Shown: positions 1 through 11,129 of the stretch, piece by piece
Layout of the letters: every line of letters begins with the position of its first letter
Position numbering within the stretch: the first letter of the stretch is position 1
Assembly: GCA_026120185.1 (NCBI GenBank)
Contig: JANUWF010001942.1
Span: 744,001 to 808,000, forward strand
Source: Voacanga thouarsii
Taxonomy: Eukaryota; Streptophyta; Magnoliopsida; Gentianales; Apocynaceae
Direction of reading: 5' to 3'
Length of the DNA: 64,000 nucleotides
Position numbers and translations under genes: made by a program
Notes under the pieces: model-generated
Seen by the model: only the letters and a program-made list of their open reading frames with translations
Told to the model about the DNA's origin: nothing
Databases searched by the model: none

Positions 1-134
1 AAGCATAACAGAGAAGTAAGCTTAGGCAAGTATCAGAAATTAACCGAAGACATAATGTAAATGACTGAAAAAATAAATTGTTCAACTTGCGTAGAAATAA
101 AATTGTTCATCAACCAATCTTGCTGCCCAATTGT

Positions 135-2524
135 CTAGGAAATATTGATGGTTTCACCTTTAGATCCATCCCCCTTCTTGGAAAATTGACCAGCTATTCT
201 GTTGGATTTTCTTTTCACAACAACGTGTTTCTACCTTTTTCCAGAGGGTTTGGGCTTGGGAGAAGGTGGAGGAGTTTCTGTCTTTTTTAAGGGAGAAGGT
301 GGAGGAGATGGTTTAGTAGAAGGTTCAAGAGAGGAATCTTTTTTGTCCATCGGCAGTTCAGACTTGTCTTCGGCTTTTTCATGATCAGAAGACTTAGTAG
401 ATTGCTCAATGACATACAGTCTGTTTCCAAGACTCTTAATTTCTAAACTAAGAGATTCCAATTTCTTTGCAAAAGAGCTGATTGCACTCAGAATACTTTC
501 AGACAAGCCGGAGTCCGGAGTAGTTCCTTTCTCATCAATTTTTCTTTTAATTCTTGACTTCCTTTCCTCCTTAATCTTTATCAAAATTTCCCTCTCTTTT
601 CTTACAGATTCTCTTAACAATTTTCATGAATTTTCCTCCCTTACATATCCCATCTTTTCAAAGGAGTCAAAGCTGTAAACGTTTGTTTTGCTGGGATCAC
701 AGGGAACAGAGTTAAATCAACATTAAAAAATCTAAAAACTTTGGTCAACAAATTTCCAAATGGTAAAGCCTTGCTGGATGTATTTCTAGATTGCAACTAA
801 GGGTGGCAATCGTGTCTTGTTCGGGTTGGCGGGTTGTGTCAACTTGAGATAATTACACTCGACACGCCAACCCGAACACGACCTGTTTAATAAACGTGTC
901 GTGTCGTGTCAACCCATTTATTCTCGTGTCGTGTTCGTGTTATAAAACGGGTTGACACGATTAGACACAAAAATTAAATAGATAATTATTAAATCCATCA
1001 ATCCGAATACTTATTAGACCCACCAATCTGTGCACCATTACACAAAATTTTTTACAAAATTAAATCAAATCATATAAAATTAAAAAAACTAATAAAACAA
1101 CCCATAAAGTCATAAAAAACCAATAAAATAACAAATTATCCCACTCAATATTTAGAGATCTTAATAAATTCATAAGATTTAATCTTAAAAATCTAAACAA
1201 ATGTAGTTTTGCAATAAAATTAGATTATTCAAAAAATTATTTTCTCTAACTAAAAGTCATTGTAATAATATTATTATTATAAACACTAAATAATAATTAA
1301 TTAAGAATGATTCATTTACTATATATCAAGTAAATAGCCGCATTAACATCATTTATTTTTCTTAAGAGATCTTATATAATTAAACAAAATAGACACACAA
1401 ACAATTCAATTAATTCATATAATAAAATTTAATTCAATTAATTCATGTAAAAAATTAAATTATCTCATTTTTTATAGTGAAATTTGTAGGGTATTACAAA
1501 AAGTATTAAATATAAATATTAAAAAAAATTAAACGGGTTCGCGGGTTGAAACGGGTTGAACCCGTTTATGACCTGTACACGTTTAAAGTTAAACGGGTCG
1601 ACCTGTTTCGACCCGAACTCGCGAAACCCCAACCCTAACCCGCTATAACCGTGTCGTTTTCGTGTTGTGTTGGCGTGTCGTGTTCAATAGCGCCGTCCCT
1701 AATTGCAACATTAACTTAGTTGCCAGAAACCCAAAGTTTATCTGTCTCTCCTCTGCTAAGGCTAACATGACCACCATTTGAAGTATACTGATAGAGGTCT
1801 TATGGCCGGAACTAGGAACAACAATGGTAGACACCATATGATGCAGAATTCTACTCAATCCATTCATCCATTTAGAACTTCGATTTCCAGAATTCTCAAA
1901 ACTTTTTCCACCAGTAAATAACTTCTTAAAATTTTTTAGAACAAAAATTTCATTTCCTTCAGGAAATTTATTCAACTCGAAATACTGAAAACCGGTATCT
2001 CGAACATCACATATTCTATTCAACATCCTATGGTCAAATTCAAAATCCCTTCCTTTCACTCTTGTTACGTACCATCGAATCATAAACCCTCTCTCAGTTT
2101 CTTCCAGTTTGCCTTTTCTCAAATTTGCATAAAATTCACAGACTAAAGGAATGTAGATTTTCTCATCAACAGATAACAATCTCCCCCATCCGACATGATC
2201 AAACGTATCCAGAATATTTGATAAGTTCAGAAAAGCAGAGTGGTTCACTCGATAACCAGAAATAACAATTCGATTTCTAGAGACCCAGTCATTGTATTCA
2301 GTTTCACATTTTGAGTCAGGAAATTGTGGTACCTGATTTGCAGAACTCATTTGTTCTGAAGAAGATTAAGATGAATCATAATGAGAGGTAGAGAAGTGAG
2401 ATTGAGGAGAAGCTTCCTTTACTTTTACCTTGCCCTTAGTTGAACCCGAAACTTTTTTCTTTAACACTGGAGAAGATTTTTGCTCCTTCTTAGGTTTTGG
2501 AATGGTGGATTTTGTCTTGGACAT
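135..2524 (-). pseudogene. Sirevirus post-pol (envelope-like) ORF, 'putative plant transposon protein' family, MITE-disrupted
   Basis: The ORF starts at 2524 (MSKTKSTIPK, a Lys/Ser-rich basic head). An in-frame TAA at 2368-2366 is followed in the same frame by the conserved core, whose landmark is VGWGRL...YIPLVCEFYANL. A hAT-type MITE then splits the frame at 1702. With the MITE ignored the same frame resumes at 789, runs to a TAA at 643-641, and a frameshift leads into a coiled-coil-like segment (RESVRKEREILIKIKEERKS, then LESLSLEIKSLGNRL) and a Pro/Ser/Lys-rich tail. After the stop at 233-231 the frame continues with a basic stretch (KRKSNRIAG) to 135. Its place after RNase H and its C-terminal coiled coil match the Sirevirus envelope-like gene. 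The family is annotated as 'putative plant transposon protein' (PF20167 from memory). Its function is unknown and membrane fusion is unproven; no clear signal peptide or membrane helix is visible. Confidence 0.72.
798..1701. mobile_element. Non-autonomous hAT-type element (MITE) with 8-bp target duplication
   Basis: This 904-bp element starts TAAGGGTGGC and ends GCCGTCCCTA, so the terminal inverted repeats are imperfect (8 of 10 match). It is flanked by a perfect 8-bp duplication ATTGCAAC (790-797 and 1702-1709), the length expected for hAT transposition. Both ends are full of short subterminal repeats related to GTGTCGTGT and CGGGTTGACACG, a usual hAT feature thought to bind transposase. The middle is AT-rich and has no transposase ORF, so mobility would need a helper element. 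The hAT at 49.5-52.6 kb has different termini and is not an obvious helper. Confidence 0.88.
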
Positions 2525-2967
2525 TGAAAGATTGAAGCTTTTTTTTTTTCTTTTTAACGCTTTTTGGTTTTTGAAGTAGAAGAGTACAAAGGATTTTTGG
2601 AAGAAGAACGATTTCAAGGGTTTTGAATGAGAGAAAACCAGATAGCTTTGAATGTCTAGGATAGTGTGAGAGTAAAGTTCCTTGAAAACATATGTTTTTC
2701 TAAGGAGTTTTGAAAAATGCACAAACCAATTTTTTGAAACTCGAAATTTGGAATAACAGAATATTAATGATTGATTTTGGAACAAGACCAGGTCTGAAAT
2801 CAACATCCAAAAGAGTGTTTTCCCGAAATGCATTTTGGATGTAGGAATTGGATTCTAACATTGTGTCCAAAACAAGGACGAGGTATTTCGGATGTAGATT
2901 TTTGTTTCCAAAACCTTTTTCTTCACAAATCTTGCACAATGAAGACTTATACCACATGGTTAGTTAT

Positions 2968-4215
2968 CAAATTCTTGTAATTCCTAGACCTCTTCTCAAA
3001 TTATTGAATCTATCTTTAGCTAGAGGTTTAGTGGAGATGTCTTCTAGTTGTTCATCCGTTGAGACATATTCAACACACTTGTGCCAATTTGAGACATATT
3101 CAACACACTAGTGCCAATATGAGACATATTCAACACACTAGCAGAGGTTTAGTGAAGATATCATTGGTAGGATACATCCTGCATAATCTACATCAGTGTA
3201 TCCTATAAGATCAAATGTATTAGTGTGAGGATACTATAATCCATAATCATATGTGCCAATTAAGTATCGAAGTATACGTTTTATGAACATAGATGAGATT
3301 CCTTCAGACGGGATTGAAAACGAGCACAAAGACATACGAAAAACAAGATATCTGGTCGACTAGCAGTAAGATATAGTAGACTTCCAATCGTACCTCTATA
3401 TTTACATTTATCTATCTTCTTACCCTTTTCATCATGGTTAAGTTTTATGGATGTACTCATAGGTGTGCTGATTTCTTTTGTTTCATTCATTCCAAACCTT
3501 TTGAGCAACTCTTTTGCATACTTAGCTTGGTTTATGAAGATTCCATCATTGGTTTGCTTAATTTGTAGTCCGAGAAAGAAGTTCAATTCTCCCATCATAC
3601 TCATTTCAAATTCTTGCTGCATAGTCTTAGCAAACATCTTGCACAAAGAGTTGTTAGTAGCGCCAAAAATAATATCATCAACATAGATTTGGACAATCAG
3701 TAAGTCACCAGAACTATCAGATTTAAAAGCATGAAATTTTTAAAGGATGCAAAGGCAAGTAACATTCGAATTGATTCTAGTCTAGCAACAGGAGAGAATG
3801 TCTCATCATAGTCAATGCCTTCTTTTTGATTAAATCCTTGAGCCACCAATCTAGCATTGTTTCTAATAACAACCCCATTTTCATCAAGTTTATTTCTAAA
3901 ATCCCATTTTGTCCCAATAACAGGATGATCATACGGTCTAGGAACAAGTTTCCAAACCTGATTTCTTTCAAATTGATTAAGTTCTTCTTGCATGGCAATA
4001 ATCTAAAATTCATCATGTAAAGCAATATCAATGCAGCTTGGTTCAATATTTGAAAGAAGAGTAAAGTTGTCAACGAAGTACCGTCTAGTTTTAACTCCAT
4101 GGTTTGGATCTTTAACAATTTTCTCCTTTAGATGACCAAATTTGTATTTCCAATCCTTCGGCAATTGATGATTTACAGAATCTTCAGTTTGTTCTTTCTC
4201 TTGTTCATTCTGCAA
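2968..4215 (-). pseudogene. Sirevirus-like copia RT and RNase H, decayed
   Basis: From right to left: the N-terminal RT part (NQVWKLVPRP..., ARLVAQGFNQKEGIDYDETFSPVAR split over two stretches) ends near 3700. About 80 residues are then missing, including the motif with the first catalytic Asp. The frame shifts into IYVDDIIFGAT, so the catalytic YVDD box is intact at about 3680. MMGELNFFLGLQIKQ and GSLLYLTASRPDI follow, then an RNase H start (YTDVDYAG). Most of RNase H is deleted at the 3061-3160 repeat, but its end (STDEQLEDISTKPLAKDRF) is recognisable at about 3060-2985. Two catalytic regions are damaged, so no activity is expected. Confidence 0.85.
3061..3141. repeat. 30-bp tandem triplication in the RNase H remnant
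   Basis: Three direct copies starting at 3061, 3091 and 3121 share the word gagacatattcaacacact; the third is partial. They sit where the RNase H coding region has lost its middle, so slippage or unequal exchange probably made both the deletion and the triplication. Confidence 0.85.
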
Positions 4216-4227
4216 TTCTTCAATCTC

Positions 4228-5330
4228 TTATTCTTTTGCATGAGTCTCTAATGATGGAGCTTTAATATGATCTAACTTAACTTCATGTGAATTCCCTATA
4301 TTATCGTCATCTCTTTTTGAAGTAAAAATGTTAGATTCATCAAATATAACATGCACAGATTCTTCCACATAAAGTGTTCTTTTATTGTATATTCTATAAG
4401 CCTTTTTGTTGAAAAAGTATCTAAGAAATATGGCCTCATCGGACTTGCTATCAAATTTTCTAAGATTATATCTTCCATTTAGGATAAAACATTTACATCT
4501 AAAAACTTTAAAATAAGAGATAGATGGAGTTTTATCAAACATAAGTTCAAACGGAGTTTTTCTCAAAAATGGTCCTAACATAACTCGGTTTATTGTATAG
4601 CATGCTGTGTTAATAGCTTCCGCCCAAAAGTATTTTGGAAGAGCATTTTCACAAAGCATTGATCTAGCCATTTCTTGCAAGGTCCGATTTCTCCTTTCAA
4701 CAACACCATTTTGTTCAGGAGTTTTAGCTGCTGAAAAATTATGAAAGACTCCATTTTCATCACAGAAGTGAGTAAATTCGCTGTTACAAAATTCTTTGCC
4801 ATTGTCACTTTTAATAGAAACCAGTTTGCATCCAATTGAGTTTTGGATGCGCTTTATCAGTTTTGAAAATTCAGAAAAGGCTTCATCATTTTGTCCAAGA
4901 AATAAGGTCTAGGTCAATCTAGAGAAATCATCAACAATTACATTTGCATATTTTTTACCTCCAAGACTAGCAGTTCTCATGGGTCCAAACAAATCCATAC
5001 GAACTAATTCGAGTGGTTTTGTGGTTGAATTCATTTTCTTTGGTTTAAAAGAGGTTTTGATTTGCTTCCCAAATTGACATGCATCACAGATTTTGTATTT
5101 ATCAAATTTTATTTTTGGAAGCCCCCTAACAAGTTCTTTTGAGGACAGTTTGTTTAACAAATCAAAGGATACATGATCTAATCTTCTATGCCGAAGATAA
5201 CTATCGTTGTCATGAACGGATAGGCATCTAATTCCATTAGCTACAAGGTCATTAAGATAAAACACATAAACATTTCCCATTCATTTCGCAGTACAGATGA
5301 TTTTGATATTTCCACTATCAAGTATAGAGC
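4228..5330 (-). pseudogene. Sirevirus-like copia integrase, decayed
   Basis: The zinc-binding N-terminal part (GAG-pre-integrase) is visible at about 5200-5050: RHRRLDHVSFDLLNKLS then CDACQFGKQ, an HHCC arrangement. The catalytic core follows with the first Asp in LVRMDLFGPM, then NVIVDDFSR. A stop comes near 4909. The second Asp region (SDNGKEFCN) and the Glu region (EQNGVVERRNRTL) continue in frame between the long ORFs, to the C-terminal KTPFELMFDKTPSISYFKVF. This enzyme would insert the cDNA into chromosomes. The catalytic residues are mostly still readable but several stops break the frame. Between 4220 and 4000 lies the acidic linker to RT. Confidence 0.85.
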
Positions 5331-5339
5331 AAGAATCTT

Positions 5340-5600
5340 TTACAAAAATGACTTTGCAACCATTGTCACAAAGTTAGCTAATGCTGAGCAGGTTATATTT
5401 CAAATCATCAATAAGTAAGACTTGCTTTATAAATGTTAAGGAACCTTTACCAATATTACCAATGCCGAGAATCTTCCCTTTCTTCTTGTCTCCAAATATA
5501 ACAAAACCTTCATTTATGGTCTGAATATCTTCTAACAAAGTTGCATTTCTAGTCATGTGTCTTGAACAACCACTGTCTAAAAATCACCTTGTGAAGCTTA
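5340..5600 (-). pseudogene. Sirevirus-like copia aspartic protease, decayed
   Basis: The catalytic motif LDSGCSRHMT is visible at about 5570-5540, followed by GFVIFGDKKKGKILGIGNIG and DDLKYNLLSIS, the usual order of a copia protease running into the pre-integrase segment. A retrotransposon protease cleaves the Gag-Pol polyprotein. The frame upstream is interrupted by a stop after SSSHV, near 5606. Confidence 0.8.
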
Positions 5601-5739
5601 AAGACCGTGCCTATACATGAGAAGAAGAGATGATTTTTGGTACCCACACTTTCTTGAGTCCATGAAGGTTAGTAACATTCTCTTTGATTTTTCAGAAAGT
5701 AACTCCACCGGATTCCACTTTTCTTTTAACAAGACATCT

Positions 5740-7537
5740 TGAAACTATACGTCCAGGTTTTTCACAATACGTGCATGCCTTGTATGTGTTGTGAGAAAAA
5801 GTAGGTTTAACATTTTGAAACTTGTTCTCTTTGTAGTTATTCTTATGTTCATATCCTAAGCTACCTTGATTTACCGCTAAAATAAATCTGGGCTTGCATA
5901 TTTTGTCTTTATCATCATGTTTATATCCTAAGCCACTTCAATTTCCAGCATAAACTAATCTGGGCTTGCAAATTTTATCTTTTTCCTCATGTTTATATCC
6001 TAAGCCACTTCAATTTCCAAAATGATGTTGAGTTCCGAGTAGCTTTTCCAGATTGCTTATACCATTTGTGAATTTCTCAATGCAATTGGTAAGATTATTT
6101 ACTCTAATTTTCATATCATTAAAGGTGCTAACCATGCATTCAAGAGTTTGAATTTTATCACACAGGTTTTTATTTTCCAGAGATGCACGATGCAAAGCTG
6201 TCATAATCACATCTTTTTCAATTTTAGCACATATATGTGTTTCAAAAGACATTTTGTTGTCATTCAACAAGGCTTCATTTTCTTCCATCAGACAATTAAC
6301 CTTCAACTTTAACTCTTTATTTTTTATGGATAGTTTTTTTTAATTCATAAAACATATCACATAACAACTCATTAGGATCAATATACTTTTCAGTCATAGA
6401 TATATGCAAATTAGACATGCAATCTAATGTTGAAAGGTTTACCTCATTTTCTAAGGCCATGAAGAAAATACTGGCAGTTTCTTCCTCAGATTCCTCATCT
6501 TCAAACTCATCTTCATTTAAGTCCCAAGCTCCTATCAATCCTTTACCTTTCTTGACCTTCAGGTCTTTCTTTTTGTTAGACGTTTTTCCTTTCTTACCTT
6601 TTGCAACCGGACAGTCTGCAATGAAGTGATCCGTGCTTTTACATTCAAAGCATTGAGGTTTGAAGCCGGAGGTTTGTCATTTCTTTCTTATAAGCTTCCT
6701 TCCTCGTTTATAGTTTTCTTTGTTGAACATCCTTCTGAATTTCTTCGCTATCATTGCCAAGTCATCACTGTCCATTTCCAAGCCTTCACTGCTTTCCGAA
6801 AGACTTATTTCCCCATCTTCATTTTCAGCCTTTAGAGTAATCCCTTTTTTACCTCTATCTTGATCATCAGATTCATGAAATTTTTTTAGCTTCATCTCAT
6901 GAGTTAAAAGAGATCCAATCAACTCTTCAGTAGGTAGAGATTTTAAATCCTTAGATTCTTCTACAGCAAGAGTTTTAGGCTGCCAGCTTTTTGATAGAGC
7001 ATTAAGAATTTTCCGATTTTGTTCCCCAAGGGAATAAACCTTTCCGTAAGCTTTTAGACCATTTGAGATATTAATAAATCTTGTGAACATGTCTGTGATG
7101 CTTTCATTTGGCCTCATAGTAAATAATTCATAATCATGAATAAGAAGCCCTAGTTTTGATTCTTTGACTTGGTTAGTCCCCTCATGGGTGACTTCAAGCA
7201 TTCTCCACATATCATGGGCTGAATCACAACCACTAACATGGTTGTATTAAGTTGCATCTAGTGCACAACACAAAATGTTTATAGCTTAAAAATTTAGAGT
7301 CATTTTCGCATTGTCTTCCATACTATACTCATCATTCTGTTTAGGTATTTTTATGCCATCAATTATTTTTGATGGAATAAAAGGAAAATTCTCTATTAAA
7401 CTCCATAACTCGAAGTTAATAGAACACATATAAATTTTCATTCTATTTTTTCAGAAAGTATAGTTGCTTCCATTAAATAAAGGAGGACGATTTGTCGAAG
7501 ACCCTTCAACATATGGAAGAGTGGATGAGCTTGCCAT
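5740..7537 (-). pseudogene. Sirevirus-like copia gag, decayed
   Basis: The start ATG at 7537 follows the primer site by 47 bp. The first 300 bases carry at least three in-frame stops. The UBN2-type core is open from 7210 to 6677 (MWRMLEVTHEGT, SITDMFTRFINISNGLK, EELIGSLLTHEM). A first zinc knuckle with CFECKSTDHFIADC follows at about 6650-6600, then an acidic segment, a long coiled-coil-like stretch (6306-6010), a 24-residue tandem repeat (5851-6020) and a second knuckle whose His has become Arg (CTYCEKPGRIVSRC, about 5790-5745). The large Gag with coiled coil is typical of Sireviruses. Gag would form the virus-like particle in the cytoplasm. Confidence 0.85.
5851..6020 (-). repeat. 72-bp tandem repeat inside gag (24-residue unit)
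   Basis: The word atatcctaagc recurs at 5851, 5923 and 5995, an exact 72-bp period, giving two full units and a partial third. Read on the minus strand the unit encodes a Gly/Lys-rich segment with GLGYKH and DKICKPR. The period is a multiple of three, so the array keeps the gag frame. Confidence 0.85.
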
Positions 7538-7583
7538 TAATATCTTTTCTACAAGGTTGTTAAATCAAGAGTATGTAGACCTA

Positions 7584-7595
7584 GCTCTGATACCA
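7584..7595 (-). other. Primer binding site, tRNA-iMet type
   Basis: The minus strand reads TGGTATCAGAGC, complementary to the 3' end of plant initiator-Met tRNA and the standard copia primer site. It lies 2 bp inside the inferred LTR end (7598). Confidence 0.9.
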
Positions 7596-8331
7596 AATGA
7601 AAAACCTTATAGGGGGGGGGGGTGAATAAGGTTTTTGGCAGGCAAAAACAAATTTTTCGAATTGTCTAAAATGCTGAACAAGAATGATCACCAAGATACT
7701 TGGACTGACTTTATAGATGCATAGAAAGCTATCCAAGTACTCGTAGATGTATATCCAGATTTAGACAGTGAAAGATCATAAAAAGACAGTACATGAACCA
7801 CTGAATAAAATGAGACAAGAGATGTATAGTGGTTTGATCAACAATGATCTATGTCTACTACCTTAAGCCTCACACTTAAGGATTTTCAACCCTATTTCAT
7901 TAACCTCACTTAATGAAACCGATTCACATACAAGAGAGGATTACCACACTATATTTTTCACAACCTCTCAAACACATCAATGATCACCTCACTAGGTTTT
8001 ACTCCACAAACTTGACACAAACACAAAACAAGGATCACCCCAATGGGTTTTATCATACAACCTTGACATACACAAAACACAAGGCTCACCCCTATGGGTT
8101 TTACACCACAACCTTGCACTACAACAGAGAATTGAAAATTAATAGAATAGAGATAAGCTCACTTACTTGAGCAGATGTTCTCTCGGATATAAGCCACAAA
8201 ATGCTTTTATCTTTGATACACAATGAACTCACTTTGAAGCTAGATAAAAGGAGAATTTTTGAAAATATTGAGCAATAATGTTTCTAAGATAGATGTTTCA
8301 AAAATCTCTTGCTCTAATCTTGCTTTAAGGG

Positions 8332-8340
8332 CTATTTATA
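8332..8340 (-). promoter_or_regulatory. TATA box of the Sirevirus-like 5' LTR
   Basis: The minus strand reads TATAAATAG within CTCTATAAATAGCCC, the expected promoter of the element. The foreign solo LTR begins 20 bp upstream of it. Confidence 0.7.
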
Positions 8341-8360
8341 GAGCCAAAAAGTGGAGTGCC

Positions 8361-9825
8361 TATTAGGATTCATGAACTCCTAAATGCGAAAAACATCCAC
8401 GAATCCCTTCTAAGGATCCAAGTAAACGATTAAGAAGATCTAAGGTTTACAAAATTACCTTTTGTTTGGCATAATCAAGATTCTTCGATTCTTATTATGT
8501 TGCAGTGTGCGAACGTCTTCTATCGGATACACACGGCGAACTGACTTGTTACCCCAAGAGTGCTAGCGCTTAGGGTTTGAGAGGGTTTTTTCTGGTGAAT
8601 GGAGGCATAAATATTTTCAACCGAATAGAGCTCTTGAGAAGACGGCTAGGGTTTTCTTAAAAAATCCCTGAACCTCGTAGAGTCTAATTCTGATAATATC
8701 TTATCATATTTTAATTTAAATTCAAATTAAATTAAAACTAATATGATAAGATTCTGCCATTATCTTGGTAATTTAACTAATTAATTTATCGAGCCAGATT
8801 CTTATAGTCTGAACATTATCCAGATACATCGAATGTGGACATATTTTCAAATTCATTGTATCTGGTTAATTTTCTAAATTCGATTAACTTAGACATATTT
8901 CCAGATTCATCGAATTTGGTTACCAGAAAAATAACCAAACAAGTTTGCTTATTGTGTGACCTTATAAGTTCATTTAACACTGGCAGTGTGCCTAAATCAT
9001 ATTTAAGTGGCCCATAAGTTATAAGTGGTTTCTAGCAAAACATTATAACTATCAGTGATCTCTTTGAACCAAACCACAATTTTATATTTAGTCATTTTGT
9101 CACACGATATCCAGATTAAGCATAAGGTATGGAGCATGCCTCCTTATTAAGCTTAATCAATTATTTCTTGATTTCATAGTAGACTATTCAACAAATGATA
9201 TCAATATCTTAGATTGATATATTTGAGCACGGTCATGCATTTTAATAGTCTAACTTATCAAGGGGCCCATGGATATCTCTCCCATAATTGAGAGGGACAA
9301 ATTCCTTCACTATCAATTATATTTCTCTCCTTGATTTATTTTATATTCAACAGTAGTCTAATTTATTATCCGGTTAAAGACAACTTTAGACAACGTCAAA
9401 ATTAGAACTTATCAAGTAGGAAACTATGATGAATTTAGGTCAAAGGACTTTTAATATCATTATGGCTAGAAAGTACTTATGACATGTTCCATGAAGTACT
9501 CTCACAGTGGGTCATGTCGAATACAATGTTTTCTAACATTTATTTATATTTTGACTTGATATCACAAATATCTATGACCAGTAAAATATAGTCATCAAGT
9601 CACAAACATACTAATCTTAATTTATTATTGTTCCAATAATAATAATCGATCAGGGACAGTTTTAGAATAGTCATTACATTCATTGCTGGGTTTTACTATC
9701 AAGTCACATACTTGATGACCACAAAATAAAATGCACTATTCATGAAAAGAAAAACATCATATTATTATATAAAACATAACGACAATAGTATAAGTACAAA
9801 TTGACTCTAGGGTATATCCCTAACA
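8361..9825 (-). mobile_element. Solo LTR of the copia-1 family (Angela/Tork-like)
   Basis: The whole 1465-bp segment aligns end to end with the two LTRs of copia-1 (54,248-55,703 and 61,047-62,495). Its flanks are GTGCC (8356-8360) and GTGTC (9826-9830), a 5-bp target duplication with one mismatch, so it is a solo LTR left by LTR-LTR recombination. Its first bases TATTAGG replace TGTTGGG. It lacks most CG-creating changes seen in copia-1. Confidence 0.9.
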
Positions 9826-10121
9826 GTGTCAACGGTCATAAAAAAATGGCTATAATTTTTTCTATTTAAACTCATCCGAGTTTTGGACTCGGGTTTTGGA
9901 CAAAGATGCATCTAAAAGGTAAGTTCAAAATGGCACATTCCAAACAGAAACTTTTCAACCTGGTTTACAGGCTTTTGGATGAACTTTTTGGACTCAAACT
10001 GTTCCATCCAAAATTCTGTGAATTTCAAAAACTTTCAAAAGCATCCCCTTTGAAACTTCAAGGTAAAGTCAAATGAATCAAAAGATAAGAAGACATAAGA
10101 TTTAATAAATATACCTCAACA

Positions 10122-10500
10122 ACACTTCCTAGTCTATCATTCTTCATAAAGAGTTTTCTTGATATATATCTCCTCATTCTTTAATTTTCTCATTTTGATC
10201 TTTTAATCTTGAAATCAGCGATGAAGGAGTTGCCAACAATTCTTATCTGAATACTTTAGAAGAATAAAGGTCAAACATGTCCTATCACAAGAAATTGACA
10301 AGTTAGTCTACATCAACGTTTGCCATAAATCAAAACATAGAAGAATGCCCTTAAGGCTAACAGAACCCTTGAAAGGATTTAATTTTAGTAGGAAATTTGA
10401 TTTTATGGAGCAAATTGATCAATGGGTTTAGGGATTTGATGCACGGTAATGAAGATATGGTATAAGAATAGTGTCCACCGATGAGGGGTTTACAGAATTG
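10122..10500. other. Unassigned sequence, no gene seen
   Basis: AT-rich sequence between the inferred Sirevirus LTR edge and the Athila-like block. I see no coding frame, terminal repeat or structured RNA. Confidence 0.4.
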
Positions 10501-11129
10501 GGAGGAAAATGGAGAAGAAAAGGGGTTTATTTTTCTGAGATTCAACATTGCACAATGTCATTGAAGCTAATATGCACATCACCATCAAACACACAGAATT
10601 TTGAAACCTAAAATCAAAACGATATCATTAATATTATGAACAGATGCACGATGTTGTGCGGCATGACCTCTACAATAATGTGCATGATTTTAAGCACTAT
10701 GAATATTTTTTAGTAAAATGACAACGTTTCGTCTGAGTAGGATACATGACAATGTTGTGCATAACTTGCACGGTGCCGTGTATTCCCAGAACTTTTAATA
10801 TTTCTATAGTATTTAAGGACATGGTGCTATGGATAACTGAAGCGCCATGTCCTTAAATAATTGAAGCAATGAAAATAAAACTAATATATATAATACTATA
10901 GAAATAACTGAAGCAATGAAAATTAAATAAAGCTAATATATATAATCACATAACTCCCAGAAAAATGACATAACAAATAAATGCCTCAAAACCTAAGAAA
11001 TGAAATAAGGCAAAAATGTCTAATAAAGACTTATCAGCCATAAAACTCACTAAAAATAGAACAAAGCAAAGATATCTAAAACTAAACATTTATTCAAATG
11101 CAAAGCATAGTAGAGAAAGGGATCAAGGA

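Larger units (their letters stand above)
1..10121 (-). mobile_element. Sirevirus-like Ty1/copia retrotransposon, decayed, cut by the window edge
   Basis: On the minus strand the order is 5' LTR, initiator-Met-type primer site, gag, protease, integrase, RT, RNase H, then an extra ORF after pol. The gag of the 'SITDMFTRF...LIGSLLTHEM' kind, the two zinc knuckles, the protease motif DSGCSRHMT and the post-pol ORF with a C-terminal coiled coil fit the Sirevirus (SIRE/Maximus) lineage. The 3' LTR lies outside the window to the left. Stop codons, frameshifts, deletions in RT and RNase H and two later insertions (MITE 798-1701, solo LTR 8361-9825) show that it is old and dead. The right edge at 10,121 is inferred from a TG...CA pair and is less sure than the rest. 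Confidence 0.8.
7598..10121 (-). mobile_element. 5' LTR of the Sirevirus-like element, split by a solo LTR
   Basis: The LTR lies directly upstream of the primer site, so its 3' edge at 7598 is well placed. A solo LTR (8361-9825) with its target duplication interrupts it. Without that insert the LTR is about 1.05 kb. Plus-strand TG at 7598 and CA at 10,121 give a possible TG...CA pair, but the far edge is only inferred. A run of 11 G (7612-7622) lies near the inner end. Confidence 0.65.

Noticed and set aside
2700..2957. 85-residue ORF upstream of the Sirevirus post-pol ORF
   Set aside because: It lies in the non-coding gap between RNase H and the next ORF and has no conserved motif.
3061..3141. 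Regular 30-bp direct repeats considered as a CRISPR-like array
   Set aside because: No spacers; it is a tandem duplication in RNase H of a plant retrotransposon.
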